A stretch of DNA of 64,000 nucleotides, taken from Phialophora verrucosa. Lineage: Eukaryota; Ascomycota; Eurotiomycetes; Chaetothyriales; Herpotrichiellaceae. The stretch spans positions 1,612,001-1,676,000 of the forward strand of contig MSED01000003.1 of NCBI GenBank assembly GCA_002099365.1, read 5' to 3'. Below, piece after piece: positions 1 to 11,179 of this stretch. Both the position numbers and the translations under genes were made by a program. The number at the start of each line of letters is the position of its first letter. The stretch's first letter is position 1. The notes below the pieces were generated by a model, which saw only the letters and a list, made by a program, of their open reading frames with translations, made no database searches and was not told the DNA's origin.

Positions 1-1102
1 GTAGAGGTGCCTGGAAGAGTCAGCCAGTTCTCATGAAAACAGGATCCACAGCCGACAAACCATTATGATCGCAGATGATCAGAATAACTATAGAATTCCG
101 TGGTAAGAATGGCAACCTCGATCTTCTGCCACACCAAAATCCGTCGATGGGATACTGGCGAACAACCTTATCGATAAGGGGCGCCACAGAAGCAGCCACG
201 GTGCCACGGCAAGCCACAGCAGGTATCCAGTCACGTGATTGTGCCTGGCGCTGCTTTACGTTATGCTTCGGCCATTGCATTCTTCGAGGCTTTAATTCCT
301 GCTTCACCGCAAGACACACACTATTTATGTATTCCTTGTTCCCCTCGGTCTGCATCGCCTTTCGTCTTTGCGCAACCGTTCCTGTTCAACTTGTAGACAG
401 AGGGGAACCTTCGCTAACGTATTCATCTCGCCAACCCACGAAGGTGTTGTAAAGCAAGACGAATCACCTCCTTTATTCGAGCACAACGGTGGCATCGATC
501 CTCCTTCCCTCTGCATGCCTACATCCCACGCCAAGGCAAATCCCAGAACTACAGGGCTTATCACCATTCACAATGCGATTAGCGGATGAGAGACGGAGCA
601 ACGATCACCTCACCCCATTGAGAAGGTACATTTTGATTGGGGAGAAAAAGAAATCCGTTCCCCCGACTCGGGCGGCTCACCAAAAGCGGCGAAACTCGCG
701 ATTCGACACGAGTCAGTTCAGCTCTCTCGGCGCGAAAATGCTTCCTTGGGAAAGACGGATGCCCGTACGTGATTACCTCGGGTGCCTGAAGTGCTACTCG
801 TCCGAGTACTCTGAGCTTCTTTCGGATCTGCCGTGGCTCTGTTCGTCCAGCCAGCCACCATGTAGCCCCTCGTCCGGAGTCTCGTCCAGCCCCGCACATC
901 ATGGTGCAGGATGAGGGGGATATAAAGGTGAGCCTCCACGCGGCGCCCAACACTGGACGAGAGTGAGTTATTTCCTTCTTCGAAAGAGACATTGACATCA
1001 GTATCCCAAACCCCTCCGTCTCTCTCAGCGTAACTCGTACAAAAGAACGCGTCCTACTAACGGCACACTCTCCACGTTTTCGGCTATTACCACCCCACCA
1101 AA
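1..1102. other. Intergenic / left edge; promoter side of EthD gene
   Basis: No reading frame here resembles a known family, and the overlapping short ORFs on both strands have no recognisable motifs. The only interpretable signal is a TATA-type element just upstream of the EthD-like gene. Confidence 0.5.
921..928 (+). promoter_or_regulatory. TATA box candidate for EthD-like gene
   Basis: TATAAAGG lies about 175 bp before the ATG at 1103. It fits a core promoter with a 5' UTR of roughly 140-150 nt. Assigned by motif and position only. Confidence 0.4.
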
Positions 1103-1426
1103 ATGCCTTTCCACGCGACGGTCCTGTACCCCAACGAAGACGATGCCACCTTCGACATGGACTACTACCTCAAGACACACATGCCCTTGGTAATGGAAAG
1201 GTTCGGGAAACACGGCCTCAAGAGATGGGAAGTGCTTCAGTACAAGCCAGGCGCGGACGGCGCGAAGCCCAAGTATAGTGTTGGCGCCACTTTGATCTTC
1301 GACACCCCCGATCAACTGGGCGCGGCCTTGAGCTCGGAGGACGCAAAACCTGTCTTCGATGATGTCCCGAACTTCAGCAACAAGGGCCCAGTTTTCCTCG
1401 GCGGAGCGCTTGTCGGGACGTCTTGA
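1103..1426 (+). CDS. EthD domain protein (107 aa)
   Basis: Small single-exon protein of the EthD family, a dimeric ferredoxin-like alpha/beta barrel fold named after a gene in an ethyl tert-butyl ether degradation cluster. In fungi such proteins often accompany oxidative or polyketide pathways, usually without a proven reaction. Visible family features are the N-terminal strand (FHATVLYPNEDD), the conserved YYLKTHMPLVMERFG block at residues 22-36 with its His, and a C-terminal strand before GGALVGTS. Length is normal for the family. No signal peptide is seen, so it is probably cytosolic. The next gene downstream is a DUF1445 protein on the same strand. The substrate cannot be read from the sequence. 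Confidence 0.85.
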   Translation: MPFHATVLYPNEDDATFDMDYYLKTHMPLVMERFGKHGLKRWEVLQYKPGADGAKPKYSVGATLIFDTPDQLGAALSSEDAKPVFDDVPNFSNKGPVFLGGALVGTS

Positions 1427-2022
1427 ATTCACTATGCCCACCGTGAAAGTTACAGACGAGGGGAGGAGGGGCTGAGATCCTGTGCCACAAGCGACAGATC
1501 CGTTCAGAGAACTAGTTCATAAAAACCATCCGATTCTGGACTGGCAATAAACATGTGTCGACCAATTTCATGACCATTTTCCCTCAAGCGACATGTAATC
1601 CCTTCTTTTGTAGGCATCCTCGTGAGCGAGGCAAATCAGGGGCTGCAGAAGAGCTCATATCGAACCGTCCGACTATTATGACTTCCAAACGCTCCGATCC
1701 TTTGGCGAGCGCTGTGTTGTCGGCCGCACGCACCGCGCTCGCTGATTAGGAACATCATACCGACAACCCAGCAGCAGATCGGGAAGCCCATCCCTAGCGT
1801 GCTTGTCGATCATTGGCAACTGACGTCCACACGGCGGACTACTAGCCGGAGAAGAGCGATGGTGCATAACCGGTGAGGTTCGAGTATACAGTAGATCCAA
1901 CTTGCCACTTTCAAAAGGTAGACAGTTTGTCGCGTGTGCTGAACATCGCAATCATCCAGGCCAGGCGAAATCTAAGCAGCAATACCCAGACCAGTATTTC
2001 CCCCTTGGACGTGCAGGCAAAC
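1427..2022. other. Intergenic, EthD to DUF1445
   Basis: About 0.6 kb without a recognisable gene. The DUF1445 reading frame stays open upstream to 1873, but those 50 residues do not resemble the family and are treated as 5' UTR. Confidence 0.45.
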
Positions 2023-2976
2023 ATGGCCCTAACGGCACTGAACGGCACAGTCAATGAGCCGATACTCTACAAATCCGGAGCACCAGAGCCAGCGACCGAG
2101 GAAACAGGAGAAAGTATTCGCCTGGCAGCCCGCTCGGGCATCTTCACAGGGCAGACTTCCGGATCCGCACCGACGTACGTGCAAGCGAATCTCATCGCCA
2201 TTCCAGCACGATACGCGCCCGACTTTCGCCTTCTCTGCCTAAGAAATCCCGTGCCCTGTCCTTTACTCGCGGAATCAGCGCGTGCGGGAAGCTGGGACGC
2301 GTTAAAGTCACACATCCCCGGCGTGACTGGCAAGCAGATCGCCGACAACGTGGACCTCCGCCACGATTTCCCCAGGTACATGGTGTACGAGAACGGCGTG
2401 GTGACGAAATCCCAGTGCGTGAGCGCGGAGGCGGAATGGACAGAAGAGCACATCGGCTTCTTGATCGGCTGCTCCTTCAGTTTCGAGTCTGCACTGGCCG
2501 CAGCAGGACTGGTCCCCGCGCATATGGCTCATGGGAGGAACGTGCCGATGTATCGGACGAGCCTGCCACTCTGTCCGGCTGGGGTGTTTAAGAATTCGTC
2601 CTATGTGGTTTCGATGAGGCTGTACCGGCCACAAGACATTGAGCGGATAAGGGACATCACTCGCCCCTATGTCGCCACTCATGGAGAGCCTATCGATTGG
2701 GGTTGGGAGGCTGTGGCTCGTCTGGGCATCCAGGATATCACTCGGCCGGAATTTGGTGATAGTCCGGTGAGGTCTGACGGTTCACTCCTTTCAGCGGAGA
2801 CGAGCACCGAGACGGTGGACGCGGACGTCGTCCCAGTGTTCTGGGGGTGCGGCGTGACTCCGCAGGAGGCAGTTCGGCAAGCAGCATTGGAGGGCACCGT
2901 TCTTGGCCATGCTCCGGGACATATGATCGTGCTAGATATCAGAGATTGGGATATTCTGCCTGAGAAGTTGCCGTGA
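2023..2976 (+). CDS. DUF1445 / D-glutamate cyclase-like hydro-lyase (317 aa)
   Basis: Member of the DUF1445 (UPF0317, putative hydro-lyase) family, which also forms part of the mitochondrial D-glutamate cyclase of vertebrates. I chose the ATG at 2023 because the family normally begins close to the ARSGIFTGQTSG segment; the longer open frame from 1873 adds 50 residues unlike the family. Conserved stretches include the early YVQANLIAIP, the central DLRHDFPRYMVYENG, the IGCSFSFE motif, and the late VFWGCGVTPQEAV and GHAPGHMIVLD blocks. No intron is needed. It converges with the transcription-factor gene at 3082. A role in turnover of D-glutamate or a related organic acid is inference from the family. 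Confidence 0.85.
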   Translation: MALTALNGTVNEPILYKSGAPEPATEETGESIRLAARSGIFTGQTSGSAPTYVQANLIAIPARYAPDFRLLCLRNPVPCPLLAESARAGSWDALKSHIPGVTGKQIADNVDLRHDFPRYMVYENGVVTKSQCVSAEAEWTEEHIGFLIGCSFSFESALAAAGLVPAHMAHGRNVPMYRTSLPLCPAGVFKNSSYVVSMRLYRPQDIERIRDITRPYVATHGEPIDWGWEAVARLGIQDITRPEFGDSPVRSDGSLLSAETSTETVDADVVPVFWGCGVTPQEAVRQAALEGTVLGHAPGHMIVLDIRDWDILPEKLP

Positions 2977-3081
2977 CGGTTTTCGCGCCTAGATGATGAC
3001 TTTGACGCGCTCTGAATGATTTTACACTGACCCAAGAGACTGAGCTCCGTTGATTCTTCCTACATTGTCCAGTCACACCTA

Positions 3082-5302
3082 TTAGATTGTCCCTTGACCT
3101 TGCTGTGCTTCATTCCGCAAAGCGTTCTCGATCCAGCCTGTCTCCATATCAATGTCTATGTCTCCATAAATTTCTTCCCAGAACTTTGGATCGTCGTCGA
3201 TCTGGAAATCGAGGGAGACATCCTGGAAAGGGTAGAAGTTATTGGCTAACTCAAAGGACGTGTCCTCGAGCGGTAAGGGCGCCATGTAAGGCAAGTCATG
3301 TGGTAGATTGAACTCCTGCGCTTCCGGCACTCGGTCATGCGGGATCGCCTCCATTTCGCCCTGATGTGGCCGCATCTCTGGTGATCTCCGCCCAATGGTT
3401 GCACGAAGGTTTGTTAGAAGCAACAGTCTTTTCTGGATGTACTCGTTCCCTTTCTCCGCCATGCCACGGAGGACGGAGAGCGCTGTTTCCATCGCTTTCG
3501 CATCTCTCCTGTTGTATGGAAATGCCACGTTGACCATGACCAGCGTGAGCGAGGCTGAGAAGGCATGCTCTCCGTCCATGAAGCCATACGTTGCTGCAAA
3601 CGATTAAGCTTGTGGACCTTCGTCAAAGAACTGTGGGAACTCACCATACAGGCCCTGCTTGGCTGCCGCAGCCATAATCATAGTACTAGCACAAGCTGCG
3701 GAGATTGCCGAGTCAATCACGGAAACGACGTTCGGAGAAAGTCCTTCCCTCCAGTCAGAAGGAGCCGTCCCGGTGGCGAGTGCTTGCAGCCTTCGCTGAG
3801 TAACTGAAAGCAGTAAAGGTCTAGCTGTCATGTTGATGCATTGATAGTAGTGAAGAAAAGTCGAGACAGCCTCGCGCGATATGGGTCGGTCCAGGGCCGA
3901 AAAATCAATTCTCAGCTCCGCGGGGACGTTTTTGAGCCAGTTCGCAAAATCATTCATGATGCTTTGCACAGAAGCGAGTAGGCTGGAACCGGATTTGAGC
4001 TTCTTTCGGTAGATTTCACTCCCGATCCGTCCTAGGATTCTCGACAGTTGCGTATAATGGGCTAGCACCCGGGGAGGGGACAGATCCGGGTCAATGCCTG
4101 GAATGGGACTTGGCAAGGTTACGTCAATGTCCTCGTCGTGGATGGATATGGGGTTGCCGGATTTGACAGAGATGATTCTGTCCATGCTGTACACGGACCA
4201 CCATACTCTCCTTCGATGCTCCCTCTCCACCATATCCATAGCAGAGTCATCCACTTCTTGATGCAGTCCCAGTGAGATCGCCATACGTAAAGCCAAGCCG
4301 ATGTACTGGAACGCTGCGTCCTTGCGATTGACATTTTGCATGTATGGTGCCAGCAAGCCCAAGACCTCGACAAACATGACAGAGCCCTCCTGGTAAAGGT
4401 CTGGAAGAAGCCATAGAGCATGCTTGAAGAAAGTGAAGCCAGGCGGTCCGTCGCTTCCCGACCACTGATTGACCGAGTACATTTGGCCATAAGCAAAGAT
4501 GAGCAGTACCTGGCAGAAAGCGAGACAATCGTCTTGTTTGGCCAGGTCTAGGGAATTGCTATAGACCTTTTGGAGTCTGGATTCGAAGACGTGTGGCTGT
4601 AGAAAGGAGAAGATAGTACCGATATAGATGTATTGAGCAGCAAAAAGTCGCCTTGCAAAATCGTAGGGTGGAAGCTGTGGCAAGGTTAGAGAAGCTGGAC
4701 GCTTCAGAGACGACTTGTACATCGGGTTCGAATCCCAGGCGAGGCTCGTTTCCGGGGTTGGGCTGAGTTTCTGGGCCAAGTACATTGCAGCAGCTTTGCC
4801 AACATATCGTGACTCTCCGGAGCGAGTTAAAAGAAGCGTGTCCATACCCTTGTACCACCAGTCATCGTCGTCTGTCGCGGGATCTTCTTCGATTATGCTG
4901 GGCGTCGCAAGACTCGTCTGGCTTGATCTCACTGTTAGGGACGTCAGCACTTTCATGCTAGTCAGGGCACCGTGCGAGCAATGGTCTGGGTCACCCCAGG
5001 GACACTTACATTCATCGGCGGCCCGAGCTCGAGCTTGGAGGTCCTGCAAGTAACTGCTGCTGTCAATAGAGTCCTCCGAGGTAGTCAACTTACCCTTACC
5101 TCTCCGGAACAGAGACTCTTCTTTCAGACTCAGTGTAGATACATTCTGCCCCAGCATCCTTACATGTAGGACAGGGATCAGGAGGAGAACCAGAGCACTT
5201 CGTTTTGCGTCCTCTGCAGCGATTACACGCCAAGGCTGAACGTCTCGACGAGTCGTACGACGGTGGTCTGGCATTATAGGTGGCTGCGTCTGCGGATTGC
5301 AT
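3082..5302 (-). CDS. Zn2Cys6 transcription factor with fungal-specific TF domain (683 aa)
   Basis: Four exons fit exactly: 5302-5100, 5059-5010, 4931-3645 and 3593-3082, totalling 684 codons. Exon 1 carries the binuclear zinc cluster (CNRCRGRKTKCS, then CPTC and C spacing). A short exon gives the linker helix SSYLQDLQARARAADE that normally follows the cluster. The long exon is the fungal-specific TF (middle homology) region with the ReRRRvWWsvy-like signature EHRRRVWWSVYSMDR. The last exon restores a GLYATYGFMDGEH junction typical of the family. First-intron length is 40-46 nt depending on which AG is used. Nuclear regulator; its target is unknown. It is divergent from the GH5 gene and shares a 1.1-kb intergenic region with it, so control of the GH5/MFS pair is plausible but unproven. 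Confidence 0.88.
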
Positions 5303-6401
5303 TTTGTCGTAGAATCAGTGAGCAGAATTGGAGGCTCGGTATTGAGATCAGTCGAATGCAGAGCGTCTGTCCACTTGTTTTGGTGGGTTGTTGTTTTGGA
5401 GGACCATTCTAAGCTCTACCAGTGATGCACAGGATGCTCCAGATCGCTTTGGCTTCCAACGCTGTTCCCCTGAGCCTTTATAGCACAGTGTCAATCGGTG
5501 CCTGACTTGCGCCTGCATTGTCTTTAGCGTCTATCAGCAGCGAATGTCGGCATGAGCGACGCCGAAACTCGAGTTGTCCAACCTACAACCTCACCGGTCA
5601 GCCGTGCTCGCTACTTACCGTAATGAGATAGGCATATACAGTCGGAGACCCTATCCGCTCACGGCCCCGTGTTGCCGCTGATGCAGACCACGCAGCGGGA
5701 TGTGAAGGGCAGACACGAATTCTGTGTGCCAATTGATGAGGCTGAATGGACGCGATCGGATGGTAGTCCAAAGGCGACCAGGGTCCTACGAACACGCGAC
5801 CGACGGCTCGAGATAGGCATGTGGAACACGTATCGGTCAAGGGCTCCGAGGAGAGGGGAGAGGATATCTTGATTCTTGGCTTATCTCGGGCTCTGGAACC
5901 CGATGAAACGGTGATGGCGTGGGTGGCGAAGCAGAAACGCAGACGACAAACAGAATGCAGCGGATCAGGATACAGCCCACGGTAGTCGTGGCTACAGCGG
6001 AGCAATATTCCGGTCGACGCACAGCCCACTGCGTGCCACGCGTGCTTATCGCATCTTTGTCACCATTCTTTCACCTTTGTCTGACATGGACTTCACTGAG
6101 ACCGAACTGGCCAAGGCGGCGTCGAGACCGGAATTCTTCGTTTCCTACCGGTCTTGATGCCGATTTACCCAAATATTGGCAATGCCAATGCTATCCCGCC
6201 CCACAGAGAGCTTCGAGGCCAGTTTCAATTCAGGCTAAATACTCATGCCTCCAAGCCTCGCAGAAGTTGGAGAAGGCGTGCCAGACGTGTTCTGATGGCA
6301 GGCACCGTCAGCCATGTGCACTAATACTCTGAAATCTCTCATCGCAGGTCCCTAGCAACCTTGGGAGTGCAATCGAGGACATTCGGTGAAATCAACCAAA
6401 A
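5303..6401. promoter_or_regulatory. Divergent intergenic region, TF / GH5
   Basis: About 1.1 kb between two diverging start codons, so it must hold both promoters. Short ORFs on either strand (for example around 5598-6029 and 5919-6332) show no family motifs. I could not define individual binding sites with confidence. Confidence 0.5.
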
Positions 6402-7875
6402 ATGGCGACAGGTATACTGAAAGTTAAGGGAACCCAAGTCGTCGGCAACGATGGCAAGCCGGTTATCCTGCGAGGCTGTGCAATAGGAGGATGGCTCAAG
6501 TATGACAATCCTCTGAGTCGGAGACGCTCACGTGCTTACGTTGAACAGCATGGAGAACTTCATCGCTGGCTACCCAGGCCATGAATCGAGTGTGCGCGCT
6601 GCGATGCTGGAGGTCATGGGCCAGGAAAGATATGACTTCTTCTTTGACCGATGGCTGTACTACTTCTTCACCGAGACTGATGCGAAATTCTTCAAGTCAT
6701 TGGGCTTGAATTGCATTCGCATCCCTTTCAACTACAGGCACTTCGAAGATGACATGAATCCGCGAGTACTGAAGGAAAGCGGATTCAAGCATCTGGACCG
6801 GGTGATTGACCTTTGCGCGAAGGAAGGCATTTATACTATCCTGGATATGCACACTGTGCCCGGAGGCCAGAGCCCTGGGTGGCACTCCGACAACACGACG
6901 AGTTACGCCGCATTTTGGGACTATAAAGACCACCAGGATCGCACCGTCTGGCTTTGGGAGCAGCTCGCACAACGTTACAAGGGCAACCCCTGGATTGCTG
7001 GATATAATCCGATAAACGAGCCATGCGACCCGAAACATGTCCGTCTGCCTGCTTTCTATGCTCGATTTGAGAAGGCAATCAGGGCGGTTGACCCCGACCA
7101 CATCTTGTGGCTGGATGGAAATACGTTTGCAGCAGAATGGAAGGGGTTCGATACCGTCCTCCCGAATTGTGTCTACGCTCTTCATGACTACAGTATGATG
7201 GGATTTCCTACTGGCCGGCCGTACGAAGGCACTGCTGACCAAAAAGAGAGACTGGAACGGCAGTTCCTGCGTAAGTCAGAGTTCCAGAGGACCCACAACA
7301 CTGCCATTTGGAACGGCGAGTTTGGTCCGGTCTATGCCAATCCCAAATGGGACGAGAATGCGGAGGAAGTGAATCAGAAACGCTATAACATGTTAGGCGA
7401 GCAGCTGCGCATCTACGACAAATTCCAGATACCCTGGTCTATCTGGCTCTGGAAGGATGTCGGTCTTCAGGGAATGGTCTACACTTCTCCCGACTCGGCG
7501 TGGAACAAGCTGATCGAGCCTATCCTGGAGAAGAAGAAGCGTCTGCAACTCGACGCATGGGGAAAGTACCCGTCCAAAGAGGTGGAAGATCTTATCCAAC
7601 CCCTAGTCAGCTGGATAGATTCCGTCTCGCCTACGGCTAAGGACGTGTACCCGTCCACGTGGAACACTGCAAGGCATATTGAGCGTCAAGTCCTGCAGAC
7701 TTTCCTTGCGGAGACGTTCTGTCAAGAGTTTGCCGAACTATTTCGCGACAAGGACCAGGCCGCCTTGGAGGAATTGGCAAAGAGCTTCAGCTTCGACAAT
7801 TGTGTCCAGAGGGACGGCCTGAACAAGATCATGTCCGACTATGCCGCCATCGCCACAAGCTCCGGCGGAAAATAG
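6402..7875 (+). CDS. Glycoside hydrolase family 5, intracellular (474 aa)
   Basis: Retaining beta-glycosidase of the GH5 (clan GH-A, TIM barrel) fold. There are two exons; the 49-nt intron at 6500-6548 joins to give GWLNMENFIAGYPG, the conserved N-terminal loop. The first catalytic Glu is in NPINEP (E190) and the nucleophile Glu is in WNGEFGP (E290); other barrel motifs are LNCIRIPFNYRHF, LDMHTVPGGQSPG and ALHDY. There is no signal peptide: the protein starts with MATGILKVKG and goes straight into the first strand. It should therefore act in the cytosol on an imported or internal glycoside, unlike secreted GH5 cellulases. A sugar-type MFS transporter follows on the same strand 450 bp downstream. 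Substrate (beta-glucoside, glucan oligomer or glycolipid) cannot be assigned. Confidence 0.88.
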
Positions 7876-8325
7876 ATTTAGCAATATCATCCAAGACTTG
7901 GCAATTCATCTAATCCTCGTTTTCACGCCGAGTCCTGCAGCAAATATCGCTCCTTTCGACTATAGGTGGCCGGACCATTACTGTGTCGACGGGCATTCTC
8001 CGTCTTGGACCCCTTGAGTTTGATCGCTTACCTTTCTGCCTCAATCAGTTTTCTCGCCTAAATTCATTCCTGGATAGGCGGTGGATACCAACTCCAATCG
8101 TTTGGGGTATACCGGGTCTTGTGCGGGGGTGTCAGCGTGCAAGGCTGCGATATACTTCCACATGGCCTGGCGCGGCAGATGTTGAGAGGTATGGAATCAG
8201 TTTCCTGGGATTCTACATAAACGTCGCTGCAGCCCCCGCGTACCCATATCCTGGTTGTCCCACCTGCAAGCCCTGCGAAGACCCTTCACCAAAATCTACA
8301 GGTCCCTCGACCAGCTTCAGCCAAC
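7876..8325. other. Intergenic, GH5 to MFS
   Basis: 450 bp containing the GH5 3' end and the MFS promoter. No further gene is seen. Confidence 0.5.
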
Positions 8326-10172
8326 ATGTCGAAAGCGGTAGCGGGTCATGATGTCGCCGCCACAGATGTCGCAAAGGTATCTGAAATTGCTCACCTGATT
8401 GCACAAGATACAACACCATGGTACAGGAAGAAGAATCTCCGAAGCCTGTATTTGTGCCTTGTCCCTGCGGCGTAAGTCAATCTTTACTCTGTCTGCGCCG
8501 CCGATACGGGCGACCCTGCGTTCCTGTGATCTCCCATATCATCACCAGATCCGACTCTACCTACGAACTCTGAAAGAGAGGCCTGACATTGTTTTGATTA
8601 GGCTCGGTGTCGAAATGACTTCAGGCTACGACGGTAGCGTTCTTAACGGACTTCAAGCCGTCCAGCCCTGGCAAGATTGTAAGCCAGAGAGAGATTTTGC
8701 ACAGTCCAGCTCTCTAACTGCTCACAGATTTCAACAGTCCCAGCGGTGCTCTTCTTGGTATAATGACCGCAGCCTTTTCCATCGGTGCGGCATGTGCAGT
8801 GCCACTGGTGCCATACATCAACGACCGATTCGGCCGCAAGGTTTGCATTATCGTCGGCAGTGTGATCATCACTATTGGAGCAATCTTGCAGACTGCAGCA
8901 GTTGACAGTATGTACGCGCCGTCCAGTCTGTTTCGTCAAATGCTGATGGTCTCAAATAGTTGCCATGTTTCTTGTCGCGAGAATCATTCTTGGAATGGGC
9001 ATCGTGTACGCGATCAGCGGCGCATCCCAGCTTATTGCCGAACTGGCATATCCCAAGGAACGATCTGTCATTGTCGGCCTGTTCAATGAAAGCTGGTATG
9101 CAGGTGCAATCCTCGCTGCAGGTATCACGCTGGGAACATACTCGTGGGACAGCAATTGGTCGTGGCGCCTACCCTCGCTTCTACAACTTCTGCCTTCGAT
9201 GTTGCAACTCACCTTCATCTGGTAGACAGACCTCATCTCCCGCAAGCCACACATTCTGACAGGTACAGGTTCATCCCGGAATCACCACGATTCTTGGTAT
9301 CAAAGGATCGCCACGAGGAGGCATTGGAGATCCTGATCAAGTACCACGCCGAAGGTGATCGATCGAGTGCATTTGTCGCGGCGGAATACCACCAGATCCG
9401 TGAAACGATCCGCATGGAAATCGAAGGCACCAAAACTCCCTGGAAGGAGCTCGTCACTTCTAGCGTCAACCGACGACGTGTGTTTATCGCGGCTTGCGTG
9501 GGCCTGTTCTCCCAATGGTCTGGAAATGGCCTTGTCAGCTATTATCTCAGCAAAGTTCTGGCGACGGTCGGCATCACCGAAAAGCGAACTCAGAACGAGA
9601 TCAATCTCGGCCTGTCGTGCTGGAACCTGGTGACCGGTGTCACCGGCGCACTGCTTGCTCACATCCTCCCGCGAAGACGCCAGTATCTGACATCTTACAT
9701 CGGCATGACCGTCATGTTCGCATGCTGGACGGCAGCCTCAGCCATCTATGCGAACGACCATACCAACCACTCAGCTGCGATTGCCGTCGTCGCACTTATA
9801 TTCTGCTATTACTGTCTATACAATTTGATGATGCCTCTCACGTACATATTTATTTGTGAGGTGTTCCCCTTCATCCACCGAAGCAAGGGGGTGGCCATCA
9901 CGCAGTTCTTCTCTCGTGGCGGCAGCTCATTCAACCAATTCGTCAATCCGATCGGGCTCCAAGACATTGAGTGGAAATATTACATCGTGTATGTGGTATG
10001 GCTCGCAATTGAGACAACGATCATCTTCTTCGTCTATCCGGAAACGAAGGGGCCGAGTTTGGAAGAGGTTGCTGTTGTCTTGGAGGGCGACAAGGCCAAG
10101 GTCGAGGTTATCGAGGTTGGCGCATCCGGGGAGAAAGGTGGTATTGGCGTGCAGGAGCTCGAGAAGGCCTGA
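8326..10172 (+). CDS. MFS sugar transporter (522 aa)
   Basis: Five exons (8326-8471, 8602-8678, 8728-8907, 8960-9221, 9269-10172) sum to 523 codons with all junctions in phase. Twelve-helix major facilitator of the sugar porter family. Visible signatures are the helix-1 motif EMTSGYDGSVLNGL, the loop motif NDRFGRKV between helices 2 and 3, FIPESPRFL at the end of the first half, and the C-terminal VYPETKGPSLEE. The second half has SYIGMTVMFACW and LTYIFICEVFPF. It resembles the fungal lactose/hexose/oligosaccharide permease group, located in the plasma membrane. The nearby cytosolic GH5 enzyme suggests uptake of a glycoside followed by intracellular cleavage; this is inference from gene order. 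Confidence 0.9.
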
Positions 10173-10230
10173 ATAAGCTGCTTGGTTCACACCAAGTCCT
10201 GTGCAGCCCACTCTGAGAGACGATATATTG

Positions 10231-10320
10231 TCCTGCGGAGCGTAGCGTAGCAGGTATTACTGACAAAAATCCTGCGGAGCAGTGGGGAGCGGAGCAGGCA
10301 TTACTCGTAGTGACAAAAAA
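10231..10320 (+). repeat. Duplicated CCTGCGGAGC...GCAGG...TGACAAAAA unit
   Basis: Two imperfect consecutive copies (10231-10269 and 10270-10320). Each begins TCCTGCGGAGC, contains AGCAGG followed by ATTAC, and ends TGACAAAAA. Within each copy CCTGC and GCAGG form a short inverted repeat. The layout is reminiscent of the end of a degenerate transposable element, but no element could be delimited. Confidence 0.55.
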
Positions 10321-10371
10321 TCCACGCTAACTCCTTGGCACATGCTGTGATTGGTGCGAAAAATTCACACG

Positions 10372-10387
10372 CACGTGATCTCACGTG
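10372..10387 (+). promoter_or_regulatory. Paired CACGTG palindromes
   Basis: Two exact CACGTG E-boxes at 10372-10377 and 10382-10387, 10 bp apart centre to centre, about one helical turn. Such pairs can bind bHLH or bZIP dimers. They lie about 0.8 kb from the DUF2235-GTPase start, so any target is uncertain. Confidence 0.3.
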
Positions 10388-10407
10388 TTTTCCCTTTTGG
10401 GCGCGAT

Positions 10408-10436
10408 AACAACAACAACAACAACAAGAACAACAA
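10408..10436 (+). repeat. AAC microsatellite
   Basis: Near-perfect AAC trinucleotide run with one AAG interruption, directly 3' of the E-box pair. Confidence 0.8.
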
Positions 10437-11179
10437 TATTGAGCTGTATACCCCTTGCTCTTCATCACCTTCGTCATTCATTAGCTACTCTCTCCCATCG
10501 TGATTTGATAGTCGATAAGCCGTCTCTCATCTAGTGCAGACCGCGCCTCTCCAGGTCTCTCGATGGCGTCCCAGTCTATCCCGCAGAAGGTTACTTAATA
10601 AGCAAGCTCCCCAGGCGACTTAGGGCCTCTATGCCCTTCGGATTATTTTACTATCACACAGTGGATATCAATATTCGCAACTCAAGATACTCTTTCAGCC
10701 CACAAGTTCGACGCCTCGGTCTCGCAGAAGATGCACCACTCACGGGTGGCCTTACACAGTAGGTGAGGACCCCAAGCCAATACAGGAAGGGGAAATGTTT
10801 CGCCATGCGTTTCGGTGCGTCATCGGACAGGGTTGGTGCCTGACAAAGGCCTTGATTAGCCTATCTCTACGTCCTTCAGGCATCCACTGCTCCTGATTGC
10901 AGCACAGTTTGCGCCCTGAATCGCCGAGGCGCAGCCCAGACACGCGAACTGATCGTTCATCGTATCTCCTAACTCAAATCATTTTCTTACAGAGCACTCT
11001 GTGCTCGAATCTAAAGAATCAGGCGCAGCCGTGTTATTAACAGTTGACTTTTGTCCACCGAGCCTTTGTGCCCTTGACCAAGCAGATGGTAGTATCTGCT
11101 TCAATCTCAAAATCATGACATTCTCACACCATCGGTAGAAGCATCTCAGGCTTGAGACGGCCGACCGTCCAGTGCGACA

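Larger units (their letters stand above)
10173..11179. other. Intergenic 1 kb with repeat relics
   Basis: Contains a duplicated GC-rich motif, two E-box palindromes and an AAC tract (listed separately), then AT-rich sequence without recognisable coding potential. It separates the transporter from the DUF2235-GTPase gene. Confidence 0.5.

Noticed and set aside
4735..4745. Perfect tRNA B-box-like GGTTCGAATCC on the plus strand
   Set aside because: It lies inside the coding sequence of the Zn2Cys6 gene (minus strand), and no matching A-box, acceptor stem or anticodon arm can be folded around it.
5598..6332. ORFs of 60-143 codons in the TF/GH5 intergenic region
   Set aside because: No family motifs and mutually overlapping frames; treated as promoter DNA.
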